Source of the DNA: Micromonospora sp. WMMD1102
GTDB lineage: Bacteria; Actinomycetota; Actinomycetes; Mycobacteriales; Micromonosporaceae
Length of the DNA stretch: 64,000 nucleotides
Reading direction: 5' to 3'
NCBI RefSeq assembly: GCF_029626265.1
Contig: NZ_JARUBN010000001.1
Coordinates: 6,327,001 to 6,391,000 of the forward strand
Shown here: positions 1 to 7,967 of the stretch, one piece after another
Numbering within the stretch: position 1 is the first letter of the stretch
How the letters are laid out: every line of letters begins with the position of its first letter
Position numbers and translations under genes: made by a program
Notes under the pieces: model-generated
What the model was told of the DNA's origin: nothing
What the model saw: only the letters and a program-made list of their open reading frames with translations
The model's database searches: none

Positions 1-95
1 GGAACGGGATCAGAGCGAAACAGCGGGCCGCACGCGGACACGTTCTGGTTGTCGGGCATCTCCGCCCGGCACCGGACCTGTCCGAAGGAGCTGCC

Positions 96-629
96 TTGGC
101 CCGCGCCGCACCCGTCCCGCCGCCGGAGGACGACCCGCACGACGCCACCGCCCGGTTCGAGACCCTCTACCGGGCCTGTTACCAAGACCTGCTCACCTTC
201 GCGCTGCGCCGGTGTGACCGCCCGGAGGCCGCCGCCGACGTGGTGGCGGACACCTTCCTGGTCGCCTGGCGGCGGATCGACGAGATCCCGGCGGAGCGGG
301 CCCGGCTCTGGCTGTTCGGGGTGGCCCGCAACGTGCTGGCGAACCACCACCGGTCGGTCCGGCGCCGGGCCGACCTGGCGGCGCGGCTGCGCCAGGAACT
401 CGCCGCCGCCGAGGTGGTCCAACCGGAGGTGCCCGACGACATCGGCCGGGCGTTCCGGTCGCTGTCCGAGGCGGACCGGGAACTGCTCCGGCTGGTCGCC
501 TGGGAGGGGCTGGCCGCCGACGAGTTGGCCGTCGTCCTCGACTGCTCGACGAACGCCGCCCGAATCCGGCTGCACCGGGCCCGGCGACGGTTCGCCGTCG
601 CGCTGCGCCAGCCCTCGCTGACGAGATGA
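96..629 (+). CDS. ECF-type RNA polymerase sigma factor (sigma-70 family)
   Basis: A 177-residue protein with the two-domain layout of extracytoplasmic-function sigma factors. Region 2 lies at about residues 20-85 (FETLYRACYQDLLTFALRR, then DTFLVAWRRIDEIP). Region 4 lies at about residues 115-172 with a helix-turn-helix (LSEADRELLRLVAWEGL, then STNAARIRLHRARRRF). It would direct RNA polymerase to a small regulon. The TTG start at 96 is preferred because GAAGGAG ends five bases upstream. The stop overlaps the first possible start of the next gene (ATGA), so the two genes are probably co-transcribed. The family is clear; the signal it answers to cannot be read from the sequence. Confidence 0.9.
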   Translation: MARAAPVPPPEDDPHDATARFETLYRACYQDLLTFALRRCDRPEAAADVVADTFLVAWRRIDEIPAERARLWLFGVARNVLANHHRSVRRRADLAARLRQELAAAEVVQPEVPDDIGRAFRSLSEADRELLRLVAWEGLAADELAVVLDCSTNAARIRLHRARRRFAVALRQPSLTR

Positions 630-643
630 CCGGGGAGAACACC

Positions 644-1375
644 ATGACGGACCACGACGAGCAGGACCGGCTGGTCCGGCTGCTCGCCCCAGAACACCGC
701 CTCGCCGAGCAGACCAGGCGACCGGACGGGCCGGCCGCCGAGGAACTGCTGAACACGATCACGACCATGGCCAGGACCACGGCCAGCACCACGGGCGTCG
801 ACATCACCGGGCCGGCACCGGCCGGTGGGGCGAGCCGCCCGACGTCCTGGTTCGGCCGCCGCCGGCTCGCCTTCGCGGTGCCGACCCTGGCCGCTCTGGG
901 CGCGCTGGCCGCCGTGGTCGCCGTCAACCTGCCGTCCGGGCCCGCCGACCCCGGCCCGGCCCAGGTCGCCCCGAGCGGAGCGGCCAGCGGCACGCCCGGC
1001 GGGCAGCCGAGCCCCGCCCCGTCGCTGCGGCCGGTCGGGCGCGCGCTCTCGATCGTCCCGGAGACCGACCACATCGTCGTGACGATCGTGGACCCGACCG
1101 CCGACCCCGCCCGCTACCAGGCGGAGCTGGAGAAGCACGGTCTCGACATCGAGATCACCGTCGCGCCGGTGCCGGCCGAGCGGGTCGGCCGGGTGGTCTT
1201 CATGGAGACCGGTCCCGACGCGGAGGTCGAGACCATCGAGTCACCCGGCAACTGCACCGCCAACGGCAACTGCTCGGTCGGCGTGCGGATCCCGCTGGAC
1301 TTCCGGTCGTACGCCCGGATCGTCTTCGGGCGCGCGCCGCTGCCGGGCGAGCAGCCGTTGACCGAGGAGGGGTAG
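644..1375 (+). CDS. CU044_5270-type membrane protein, probable sigma-factor partner
   Basis: A 243-residue protein with a charged cytoplasmic N-terminus (LVRLLAPEHRLAEQTRRP), one membrane segment near residues 70-88 (FAVPTLAALGALAAVVAVNL), a Pro/Ser/Gly-rich stretch and an extracellular domain containing two cysteines. Such single-pass proteins sit directly downstream of ECF sigma genes in Micromonospora and relatives and are annotated as the CU044_5270 family. An anti-sigma or sensing role is inferred from position only, because I see no zinc-binding anti-sigma motif. The ATG at 644 is chosen over 626 because GGGGAG lies six bases upstream of it; 626 would give the classic ATGA overlap and remains possible. 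Confidence 0.75.
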   Translation: MTDHDEQDRLVRLLAPEHRLAEQTRRPDGPAAEELLNTITTMARTTASTTGVDITGPAPAGGASRPTSWFGRRRLAFAVPTLAALGALAAVVAVNLPSGPADPGPAQVAPSGAASGTPGGQPSPAPSLRPVGRALSIVPETDHIVVTIVDPTADPARYQAELEKHGLDIEITVAPVPAERVGRVVFMETGPDAEVETIESPGNCTANGNCSVGVRIPLDFRSYARIVFGRAPLPGEQPLTEEG

Positions 1376-1386
1376 CCGGGGTGGTC

Positions 1387-1413
1387 GGCCGGGGACCGTG
1401 GGGGTCCCCGGCC
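1387..1413 (+). terminator. GC-rich hairpin after the sigma-factor operon
   Basis: A perfect 10-bp stem (GGCCGGGGAC pairing with GTCCCCGGCC) with a 7-base loop starts 12 bases after the stop of the preceding gene. There is no T-tract, which is usual for actinomycete terminators. Confidence 0.6.
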
Positions 1414-1426
1414 GCCCCCGGGGGTC

Positions 1427-1858
1427 TTGAATCGATGCGATCTGATGTCGAAAATTTATGCCATCGCGGCGGCCAGTGAAAATTATCGGCCCCGGATCGG
1501 CGTCGTCCACCCAACCTGGGGCGCCAACATCTTCGCGAGCATCCACATCAACGCCGGTGGCGGCACCGGTTTCGAGAGCTACATCTACCCGGTCACCAGC
1601 GCGGCGACCCTGCGGCTCCAGGACGACGTGCACGCGGCCGTACTGAGCAGCGCCCGCACCGTCGGCTCGGTCACCGACCGGGGCCAGAAGACGGCGAACT
1701 TCCAGGTCCTCCGGGAGACCGCGATGTCGGCGGTACTCACCGAGAACCTCTTCATCGACCGGGCCGCCGACGCCGCCCTGCTCGCCCGCGCGGACTTCCG
1801 GCAGGCACTCGCCGTCGGACACGCCCGGGGAATCGCCAGGTACTTCGGGCTCGCCTGA
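1427..1858 (+). pseudogene. N-acetylmuramoyl-L-alanine amidase (Amidase_3), 5'-truncated
   Basis: The reading frame encodes only the C-terminal two thirds of a zinc amidase. SIHINAGGGTGFESYIY matches the central His-containing strand of Amidase_3, and VLRETAMSAVLTENLFIDR matches the conserved catalytic Glu strand. The N-terminal HGG-type zinc ligand and first Glu ligand, normally about 80 residues earlier, are absent. No frame upstream supplies them before the terminator of the previous gene at 1387-1413. The first codons (ATG at 1445, TTG at 1427) lie in unusually AT-rich sequence with no clear ribosome site. I read it as a remnant; a working protein is unlikely without the first zinc ligands. 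Confidence 0.7.
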
Positions 1859-1915
1859 CTCGCGGGCGGCCGTGGGTGACCGTGGGCCGGACCAGGCCCA
1901 CGGCCGCCGCGCCGG

Positions 1916-2635
1916 TCAGCTCGTCTCGCCGGCCACACTGAAGGTGCGCAGCCGACGGATCGCCAGCCCCGTGAAGCCGACGGTGAAGAGCACGCTCATC
2001 ACGATCGCCACCGGCAGCGACACCGAAGCGTCCAACAGCACGCTCGGGGCGATCCGGTCGGTGAGCGTCACCACGTACTGCTGCACCGACAGCACCCGGG
2101 TGCCGCTGACGACGTTCGTCAGCAGGCCCTCCCAGATCAGCACGTAGACCAGACCGAGCAGCACCGGGCGCCGGGTCAGCAGGCTCAACGCCAGGAAGAA
2201 CGCCGAGTACGCCAGCGCACCCACCGCGCTCGCGGCGGCCAGCCCGAGCCCGAAGCGGACCGAGTCGGCGAGCACCCCGGCGACGTAGAGCGGCACGGCG
2301 ACGGTGAGCGCGGTGACCCCGGTCGCCACGGCCAGTTTCGGCACCACGATCTGCCACCGGGGCAGCGGCTTGGTCAGGATGTGCAGCAGCGTGCCGTCGT
2401 CGATCTCGGAGCCGAGCACACCCGTGCCGACGATAAGCGCGGTGACCGGCAGCAGCACGCCGAGCCCGAGCCCGTACACCACCGGCTGGCCCCACTGGGC
2501 GGCGTCGACGCCGGCCGACCGGGCCAGGACGGCGAGCCCGACCAGCAGCACCGGCAGCGGGAAGAGCAGCAGGAACCGGCGCCGGCCGAAGAGCCCCCGC
2601 GCGGTGATCCAGGAAACAGTCGACATTACGGTCAC
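1916..2635 (-). CDS. ABC-2 type transporter permease
   Basis: A 239-residue, six-helix membrane protein (for example FLLLFPLPVLLVGLAVLA and VVYGLGLGVLLPVTALIVGT). The loop GVLGSEIDDGTLLHILTKPL is typical of ABC-2 export permeases of the NatB/CcmB kind. It is the last gene of a four-gene minus-strand set. Its GTG start at 2635 overlaps the stop of the ATPase gene (GTGA), so the two are translationally coupled and almost certainly form one transporter. The substrate is unknown; such pairs export lipids, antibiotics or sodium. Confidence 0.85.
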   Translation of the reverse strand: MTVMSTVSWITARGLFGRRRFLLLFPLPVLLVGLAVLARSAGVDAAQWGQPVVYGLGLGVLLPVTALIVGTGVLGSEIDDGTLLHILTKPLPRWQIVVPKLAVATGVTALTVAVPLYVAGVLADSVRFGLGLAAASAVGALAYSAFFLALSLLTRRPVLLGLVYVLIWEGLLTNVVSGTRVLSVQQYVVTLTDRIAPSVLLDASVSLPVAIVMSVLFTVGFTGLAIRRLRTFSVAGETS

Positions 2636-3543
2636 GCCTCCACCAGGTAGGAGAACACGCTCTCCAGGGACTCGTCCGAGGGCAGCAGCCGGCGTACCCG
2701 GATGCCGGAGGCCAGCGCGATCCTCGGCAGGGCCCGGGTGAAGCTTCCGTAGTCGCCGGCCCGGACGGTCAGGCCGTCCCGGGTCACGTCCACCCCGTTC
2801 ACCGACGGCTGGCCGATCAGCTGCACCGCCAGCCGCCGGTCGTCGCTGGACTGCACCGCGAAGACGTGCGGCCGGTTGGTCATCAGCCGGCGGATCGTCC
2901 GGAAGTCGCCGGAGGCGGCCAGCCGGCCGGAGACGATCACCTGCACGGTCCCGGAGACCTGCTCGACCTCCTCCAGGATGTGCGAGCTGAACAGGATCGT
3001 CCGGCCCTGCTCGCCGAGCGAGTGCAGCAGCTCCATCATGTGCAGCCGCTGTCTCGGGTCCATCCCGTTGAACGGCTCGTCGAGCAGCAGCACCTGCGGG
3101 TCGTGCACCAGCGCGGCGGCGACCCGGGCCCGCTGCCGCATGCCCTTGGAGTACGTGCCGATCCGGCGGTCCTGCGCCTCGGTCAACTCGACCAGCTCGA
3201 TCGCCCGCCGGGCCGCCTCCGCCGGCTGCGGCAGCCCGTGCAGCTTGGCGCTGGCCAGCGCGAACTCGTACGCGCTGAGGAAGTCGTAGACCGACTCCCG
3301 CTCGGTGACCAGGCCGAGCCGCCGGTAGACCTCCGGGTTGCCCCAGGTGGGCTCGCCGTCGAGCGTCACCGTGCCCTTGGAAGGGGCCAGGAAGCCGGCC
3401 ATCATGTGCAGCACGGTGGTCTTGCCGGCACCGTTCGGCCCGAGCAGCCCGGTGACCCCCGCGCCGAGGCTCATCGACACGTCGTTGACCGCCACCACGT
3501 TGCCGTACCAGCGGGAGACGCCGGCCAGTTCCAGTTCACTCAT
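2632..3543 (-). CDS. ABC transporter ATP-binding protein (export type)
   Basis: A 303-residue cytoplasmic ATPase. Walker A is GPNGAGKTT near residue 35, the ABC signature is YSKGMRQR near 140, and Walker B is VLLLDEPFNGMD near 160 followed by the switch His in SSHIL. The C-terminal 80 residues form the extra domain typical of ABC-2 exporters. The ATG at 3543 overlaps the stop of the upstream permease gene (ATGA). The reading frame stays open upstream of 3543, but that stretch lies inside the permease gene in another frame and is not coding. It pairs with the permeases on either side. Confidence 0.9.
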   Translation of the reverse strand: MSELELAGVSRWYGNVVAVNDVSMSLGAGVTGLLGPNGAGKTTVLHMMAGFLAPSKGTVTLDGEPTWGNPEVYRRLGLVTERESVYDFLSAYEFALASAKLHGLPQPAEAARRAIELVELTEAQDRRIGTYSKGMRQRARVAAALVHDPQVLLLDEPFNGMDPRQRLHMMELLHSLGEQGRTILFSSHILEEVEQVSGTVQVIVSGRLAASGDFRTIRRLMTNRPHVFAVQSSDDRRLAVQLIGQPSVNGVDVTRDGLTVRAGDYGSFTRALPRIALASGIRVRRLLPSDESLESVFSYLVEA

Positions 3544-4424
3544 TTCGCGGCGACCTTCCGGTAACGGGCGAGCAGCAGCAGGATCCCGACGACGACGAAC
3601 CCGACGGCGACCAGGGCGTAGAGCGGGCCGTACGGGCCGACGTCGAGGTCGCCGCTCGGCTCGAACATCCAGTCCCCGATCCCGCCGACCATGGTGACCG
3701 GGCTGGCCAGTCCGGCGAGCTGGTTGGCCGCCTTGTACGGCAGCACCGCCAGCACCCCGACGACCGGGGTGGTGAGCAGGAACGCCCCGACGATCGCCCC
3801 GGCGGCGACGGCCCGGCGGCGGAGCAGGGAGGCGACCAGCAGCGCCAGCGCCGAGTAGACGACCGCGTGCACGGCGACGTAGCCGAGCGCCGGCAGGAAG
3901 TCGGTGAACTCGTCCCAGACCGCGCCGAAGCCGTCGACCATGAACGCGGAGCCGGCGAACATCACCGTCAGCGGCACGCCGACGGTCAGGAACGTCGCCG
4001 AGACCAGTGCGGCGAGTTTGACAAGCGCGTAGTCGGCCCGGTGCAGCGGTCGGGCGAAGTAGAGCGGCAGCACCCCGCTGTGCAGGTCCCTCGACGCGAG
4101 TTCCGGCGCCACGATGGCGCAGAAGAAGATGATCAGCACGCTGAGCGTCTCGGGGAACTCGGCGTAGCTCAGCGCGAGGCTGCCGGTCTGGGCGCGTACG
4201 GCGGTCAGCACCGCGGCGACCACCCCGACCACCCCGACGATCAACCACGGGAAGATCTTCGCCTTGAAGGTGCGCCCGAGCCCGAAGGCGGTACGCAGGC
4301 TGTGCAGGTAGAGCGAGCCGACCAGGTAGCGCCGGCCCAGCCGGGGGCCGTCGTAGCGCTGGTAGCCGATGTCGTGGATGACCCCGGCCGGTCGGTCCGG
4401 CCGGGCAGCGTCGAGGGTGGTCAT
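3540..4424 (-). CDS. ABC-2 type transporter permease
   Basis: A 294-residue membrane protein with about six predicted helices (FPWLIVGVVGVVAAVLTAV and ETLSVLIIFFCAIVAPEL among them). The loop SRDLHSGVLPLYFARPLHR matches the conserved loop of ABC-2 permeases. Its start overlaps the stop of the ATPase gene upstream (ATGA at 4421-4424) and its stop overlaps the start of the next ATPase gene (3540-3543). The protein therefore sits at the centre of a tightly coupled ATPase-permease-ATPase-permease cassette. It could pair with either ATPase; the cassette may encode two exporters or one heteromeric one. Substrate unknown. Confidence 0.87.
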   Translation of the reverse strand: MTTLDAARPDRPAGVIHDIGYQRYDGPRLGRRYLVGSLYLHSLRTAFGLGRTFKAKIFPWLIVGVVGVVAAVLTAVRAQTGSLALSYAEFPETLSVLIIFFCAIVAPELASRDLHSGVLPLYFARPLHRADYALVKLAALVSATFLTVGVPLTVMFAGSAFMVDGFGAVWDEFTDFLPALGYVAVHAVVYSALALLVASLLRRRAVAAGAIVGAFLLTTPVVGVLAVLPYKAANQLAGLASPVTMVGGIGDWMFEPSGDLDVGPYGPLYALVAVGFVVVGILLLLARYRKVAAK

Positions 4425-5431
4425 CGGGCGCCCTCCAGGGACGTGCCGGCGGCGACCGGTGCGGGCACCCGGGCCGGATCGGTGGCGAAGAGTTCGACGA
4501 CCCGGTGCCGCCGCTGGTCGAGCCGGTGCAGCGGCAGGTCCAGCTCGGCGACCGCGGTCAGGATCAGGTCGTAGGTCCGGTCGAGGGCCGACTCCGCGGC
4601 CGGTGCGCCGGCTGGCACGCCCGCCGGGCCGGCTTCGGTGTCGAGCAGGGGTACCAGCAGTTGCCGGCCGTCCCGCCGGACCGGCAGGCCGGCGGCGGCG
4701 AGCCGGGCGGCCAGCTCGTCGGTGCCCTCGCTCACCTCGACCGAGAGCACCTCGGTCACCGCGGTCATATCGGAGAGCTGCGCCGACCGGAGCAGTTTGC
4801 CGCCCTCGATCGCGACAAGCGCGTCGCAGATCCGCTCGACCTCGCCGAGCAGGTGCGAGCAGACCAGCACCGAGATGCCGAACTCGGTGCCGATCCGCTC
4901 GATCAGGGCGAGCATGGCGTCCCGGCCGGCCGGGTCCAGTCCGTTCGTCGGCTCGTCGAGCAGCAGCAGGTCCGGGTCGTGCACCAGCGCCTGGGCCAGC
5001 TTGACCCGCTGTTTCATGCCGGTGGAGTAGCCGCCGACCTGGCGGTACCGCTCCTCGTAGAGGCCGACGTGCCGCAGCGTCTCGGAGGCACGCTCCCGGG
5101 CGGTCGTCTTGGGCAGCCCGCTCATCCGTCCCATGTGCGTGACGAATTCCGCGGCCGACAGGTCGGGTGGCAGGCAGTCGTGCTCCGGCATGTAGCCGAC
5201 CCGGGCCCGCACCTGGTGCCCGTCGAGGGTCGGGTCGAGGCCGAGCACCCGGGCCTGTCCGCCGGTCGGTTCCAGCAGGCCGAGCATGATCTTGATAAAG
5301 GTCGACTTGCCGGCCCCGTTGGCTCCGACCAGACCGACGATGCCCGGCTCGACGTTGACCGTCAGGTCGGACAGCGCGGTCACCCGATTGCCGTACGTCT
5401 TGGTCAGCGACTGGGTCGCGATCACTGTCAC
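4421..5431 (-). CDS. ABC transporter ATP-binding protein (export type)
   Basis: A 336-residue ATPase and the first gene of the four-gene cassette. Walker A is GANGAGKST, the signature is YSTGMKQR and Walker B is LLLLDEPTNGLD, followed by the switch His in CSHLL. A long C-terminal extension after residue 215 is typical of ABC-2 exporters. The GTG at 5431 (VTVIATQSLTKTYG) begins where family similarity begins; a longer reading frame to 5596 adds low-complexity sequence without similarity. It is divergently oriented from the DM13 gene, and the promoter of the cassette should lie in 5432-5594. Confidence 0.88.
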   Translation of the reverse strand: MTVIATQSLTKTYGNRVTALSDLTVNVEPGIVGLVGANGAGKSTFIKIMLGLLEPTGGQARVLGLDPTLDGHQVRARVGYMPEHDCLPPDLSAAEFVTHMGRMSGLPKTTARERASETLRHVGLYEERYRQVGGYSTGMKQRVKLAQALVHDPDLLLLDEPTNGLDPAGRDAMLALIERIGTEFGISVLVCSHLLGEVERICDALVAIEGGKLLRSAQLSDMTAVTEVLSVEVSEGTDELAARLAAAGLPVRRDGRQLLVPLLDTEAGPAGVPAGAPAAESALDRTYDLILTAVAELDLPLHRLDQRRHRVVELFATDPARVPAPVAAGTSLEGAR

Positions 5432-5594
5432 GCTGCCAGGGTAGGACCGGCGGCACGTCCCGGAGGTCCGGAAGCCACCCTGGAAGTACCCGGAATCGTC
5501 CGGGCGCCGACGGCGGTCCCCCCTAGGGGAGGAGTAAGACTTTCGTAAGCCGGTACGGCCACCCGCACCGGCGTCGGTCCGGTTGACTGGCCGC

Positions 5595-6191
5595 ATGTTC
5601 CGTCGCCTGCTCCGCGCCCCGTTGACCTGGGTGGTCGCCGCCGTACTCGTCGCCGTCGCGATCTTCGGCGGCTACTGGTTCCAGCCCTGGAAGCTCGTGG
5701 TCGACCAGAACGTCGCCGAGCGGCTCACCGAGCCCGCGCCGGAGGCGCCGACGACCGGCCCGCCGAGCACCGGTCCGTCGACCGTCGCCCCGTCGACCGC
5801 GCCCTCCTCGCCGGCTGCCGGCGCTGCCGACCGGCCGGTGCTGGTCAGCCGGGGCACCTTCGTCACCCACGAACACGAGACCAGCGGAACGGCCCGGATC
5901 GTCCGCCAGCCCGATGGCGGCCACCGGCTGGAACTGGTGGACCTGGACACCTCGAACGGACCCGACCTGCGGGTCTGGCTCTCCGACCAGCCGGTCCGGG
6001 CGGGCCGGGCAGGATGGCACGTCTTCGACGACGGCCGCTTCGTCGAACTCGGCCGGCTGAAGGGCAACCGGGGCGACCAGGCGTACGACGTGCCGGCCGG
6101 CACCGACCTGGAACGGCTGCGCAGTGTCTCGATCTGGTGCCGGCGCTTCGCGGTCTCCTTCGGCGCGGCCGAACTCGGCCCGGTTCGGTAA
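5595..6191 (+). CDS. membrane-anchored DM13-domain protein
   Basis: A 198-residue protein with one N-terminal membrane segment (residues 10-28), a Pro/Thr/Ser-rich linker to about residue 80 and a C-terminal DM13 domain. The domain shows the expected features: a start at LVSRGTFVTHEHETSGTA, a middle NGPDLRVWLSD, and the hallmark cysteine in SIWCRRFAVSFG. DM13 domains are proposed to take part in electron transfer at the outer membrane face, but this role is not proven in actinomycetes. ATG 5595 is chosen over TTG 5583 because the membrane segment then starts normally; neither has a strong ribosome site. Confidence 0.8.
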   Translation: MFRRLLRAPLTWVVAAVLVAVAIFGGYWFQPWKLVVDQNVAERLTEPAPEAPTTGPPSTGPSTVAPSTAPSSPAAGAADRPVLVSRGTFVTHEHETSGTARIVRQPDGGHRLELVDLDTSNGPDLRVWLSDQPVRAGRAGWHVFDDGRFVELGRLKGNRGDQAYDVPAGTDLERLRSVSIWCRRFAVSFGAAELGPVR

Positions 6192-6316
6192 CCTCCTGAT
6201 GGCCACCGCCGGCAACCCGGCGGAACCGTCGCGCCGCGTCCAAACGGGAGTGGCGGTCTCGACCGATCGGCGGCCGGCTGCGAAACTGTGTGCCGGCCGG
6301 CGTAGTTGGGGGTGCG

Positions 6317-7846
6317 ATGAGCAACGGGTGGGTGCTGCCCGACGAGCTGCTGCGGGATGCTCCGGCGTACACGCCGCGCCCCTATGAGCTGGCCGACCTG
6401 GAGTTGCTGCTCTCCGGGGCGTACGCCCCGCTCGCCGGCTTCATGGGCCGGGCCGACCTGGCCTCGGTGGCCCGGCGCGGCCGGCTGGCCGACGGCGGCC
6501 CCTGGCCGGTGCCGGTGACCCTCCAGGTGCCGGCGGACCTGGTCGGCGGCCTCGACCTGGACAACCCGGTCGAGCGTGGCCTGGTCCTCACCGACCCCGA
6601 GGGGGCGCCGATCGCGCTGCTGGAGGTCGCCGACCGCTGGCCCACCACCCAGGGCTGGTACGGCGTCGGCGGCCCGGTACGCCGGATCGGCGACGGCGGC
6701 CACGGCCCGTTCCAGCGGCTGCGCCGCACGCCGGCCGAGGTCCGGGAGCTGCTGCCGCCGGGGCGGGTGCTCGGGGTGATCGCCGACCGGCCACTGCACC
6801 GGCCACAGCTCGCGCAGATCGCGCACGCGGTCCGTACTCTCGCCGCGCACCTGCTCATCCTGGTTCCGGTCGCCGGCAGCAGTGCGGACGGGCTGGCACC
6901 GGAGGTGCTGGTCCGAAGCATCTTCGGGGCCCGGGACCGGATGCCCCCGGCGACGATCGTCGCGGTGCCGATCGCCCGGCGCGGCGACGACATCTGGGAC
7001 GCGCTGCTGCGGGCCCGGGTGGCCCGGGCGTACGGGGTGACCCACGTGCTCTCCACCACCGAGATGGTCACCGGCGGCGGGCTGCGGATGCTCGTCCCCC
7101 GGGAACTGGCCTACGACAACCGGGACGGCCAGTGGCGGTGGCGGGACGACATCCCGCCACGCAACCGGCGGCTGGCGCTGGACCAGGCGGAGATCGAGGA
7201 CCTGCTCGACCGGGGCTTCCCGCTGCCGGAGTGGCACACCCCGCCGGCGGTGGCGAAGGAGTTGACCCGGGCCCGGCCGTCGCGCCGGCACCGGGGGCTG
7301 GTGGTCTTCCTCACCGGGCTCTCCGGCTCGGGCAAGTCGACGATCGCCCGGGGGCTGGCCGACGCGCTGCGGGAGGGCGGGGACCGCACCATCACGCTCC
7401 TCGACGGCGACGTGGTGCGCCGGGAACTCTCCGCCGGGCTGGGCTTCAGCCGGGCCGACCGGGACCTGAACGTACGCCGGATCGGCTGGGTCGCCGCCGA
7501 GGTGGCCCGGCACCGGGGGCTGGCGATCTGCTGCCCGATCGCGCCGTACCACCGCGCCCGGGCGACCGCCCGGGAGATGGCCCGGTCCGCCGGGGCGGGA
7601 TTCGTGCTGGTGCACGTCGCCACCCCGCTGGCGGTCTGCGAGCGGCGGGACCGCAAGGGGCTGTACGCCCGCGCCCGCGCCGGCCAGCTCAGCGGGATGA
7701 CCGGCATCGACGACCCGTACGAGGAGCCGGCCGACGCCGACCTGGTGCTGGACACCACCGACATGACGGTGGACGAGTGCGTGCACCAGCTGCTGGCGCA
7801 CCTGACCGAGACCGGCTGGGTCGAGTCCCGCCTGCAACAACTGTAA
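6317..7846 (+). CDS. adenylyl-sulfate kinase with N-terminal ATP-sulfurylase-like domain
   Basis: A 509-residue fusion. Residues about 1-300 follow the fold of ATP sulfurylase (PUA-like start, then GFMGRADL). Residues about 325-505 are an APS kinase with P-loop GLSGSGKST, DGDVVRRELSAGLGFS, DRDLNVRRIGWVA and TGIDDPYEEP, all intact. It should phosphorylate adenosine 5'-phosphosulfate to PAPS. The sulfurylase active-site block, normally QTRNPxHRxH, here reads ADRPLHRPQ. The second His of the HxxH signature and most of the preceding block are lost, so this half is probably structural or regulatory. ATG 6317 follows TGGGGGTG; upstream GTG 6290 is less likely. No cysD, cysN or cysH gene is nearby. 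Confidence 0.85.
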   Translation: MSNGWVLPDELLRDAPAYTPRPYELADLELLLSGAYAPLAGFMGRADLASVARRGRLADGGPWPVPVTLQVPADLVGGLDLDNPVERGLVLTDPEGAPIALLEVADRWPTTQGWYGVGGPVRRIGDGGHGPFQRLRRTPAEVRELLPPGRVLGVIADRPLHRPQLAQIAHAVRTLAAHLLILVPVAGSSADGLAPEVLVRSIFGARDRMPPATIVAVPIARRGDDIWDALLRARVARAYGVTHVLSTTEMVTGGGLRMLVPRELAYDNRDGQWRWRDDIPPRNRRLALDQAEIEDLLDRGFPLPEWHTPPAVAKELTRARPSRRHRGLVVFLTGLSGSGKSTIARGLADALREGGDRTITLLDGDVVRRELSAGLGFSRADRDLNVRRIGWVAAEVARHRGLAICCPIAPYHRARATAREMARSAGAGFVLVHVATPLAVCERRDRKGLYARARAGQLSGMTGIDDPYEEPADADLVLDTTDMTVDECVHQLLAHLTETGWVESRLQQL

Positions 7847-7895
7847 GGAAGGGCCCCGCCTTATCGCATTCTGCATAGGAAGGGCCCCCTCCTAG
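7843..7895. repeat. dispersed TAAGGAAGGGCCC element, copy 1 (two direct units)
   Basis: Two units, TAAGGAAGGGCCCCGCCTTA (from 7844) and TAGGAAGGGCCCCCTCCTA (from 7876), stand in direct orientation. Each is an imperfect palindrome around GGGCCC. The first unit begins on the stop codon of the APS kinase gene. The element recurs at 16446-16503 and 48691-48754. Confidence 0.75.
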
Positions 7896-7967
7896 CACCT
7901 CACACGCGCCACGCGGGCGCTAGTGTGCGTATCTGTTGGATTGCGTGCGGGCGCGTTTGGAGGCGGT

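Noticed and set aside
179..1138. Long minus-strand frames opposite the sigma-factor operon
   Set aside because: Mirror frames of GC-rich genes; composition is Arg/Gly/Pro-rich without any domain, as for the many other antisense frames in this window.
3544..4248. In-frame upstream extension of the ATPase gene that starts at 3543
   Set aside because: It overlaps the permease gene on the same strand in another frame and shows only Arg/Gly-rich shadow sequence.
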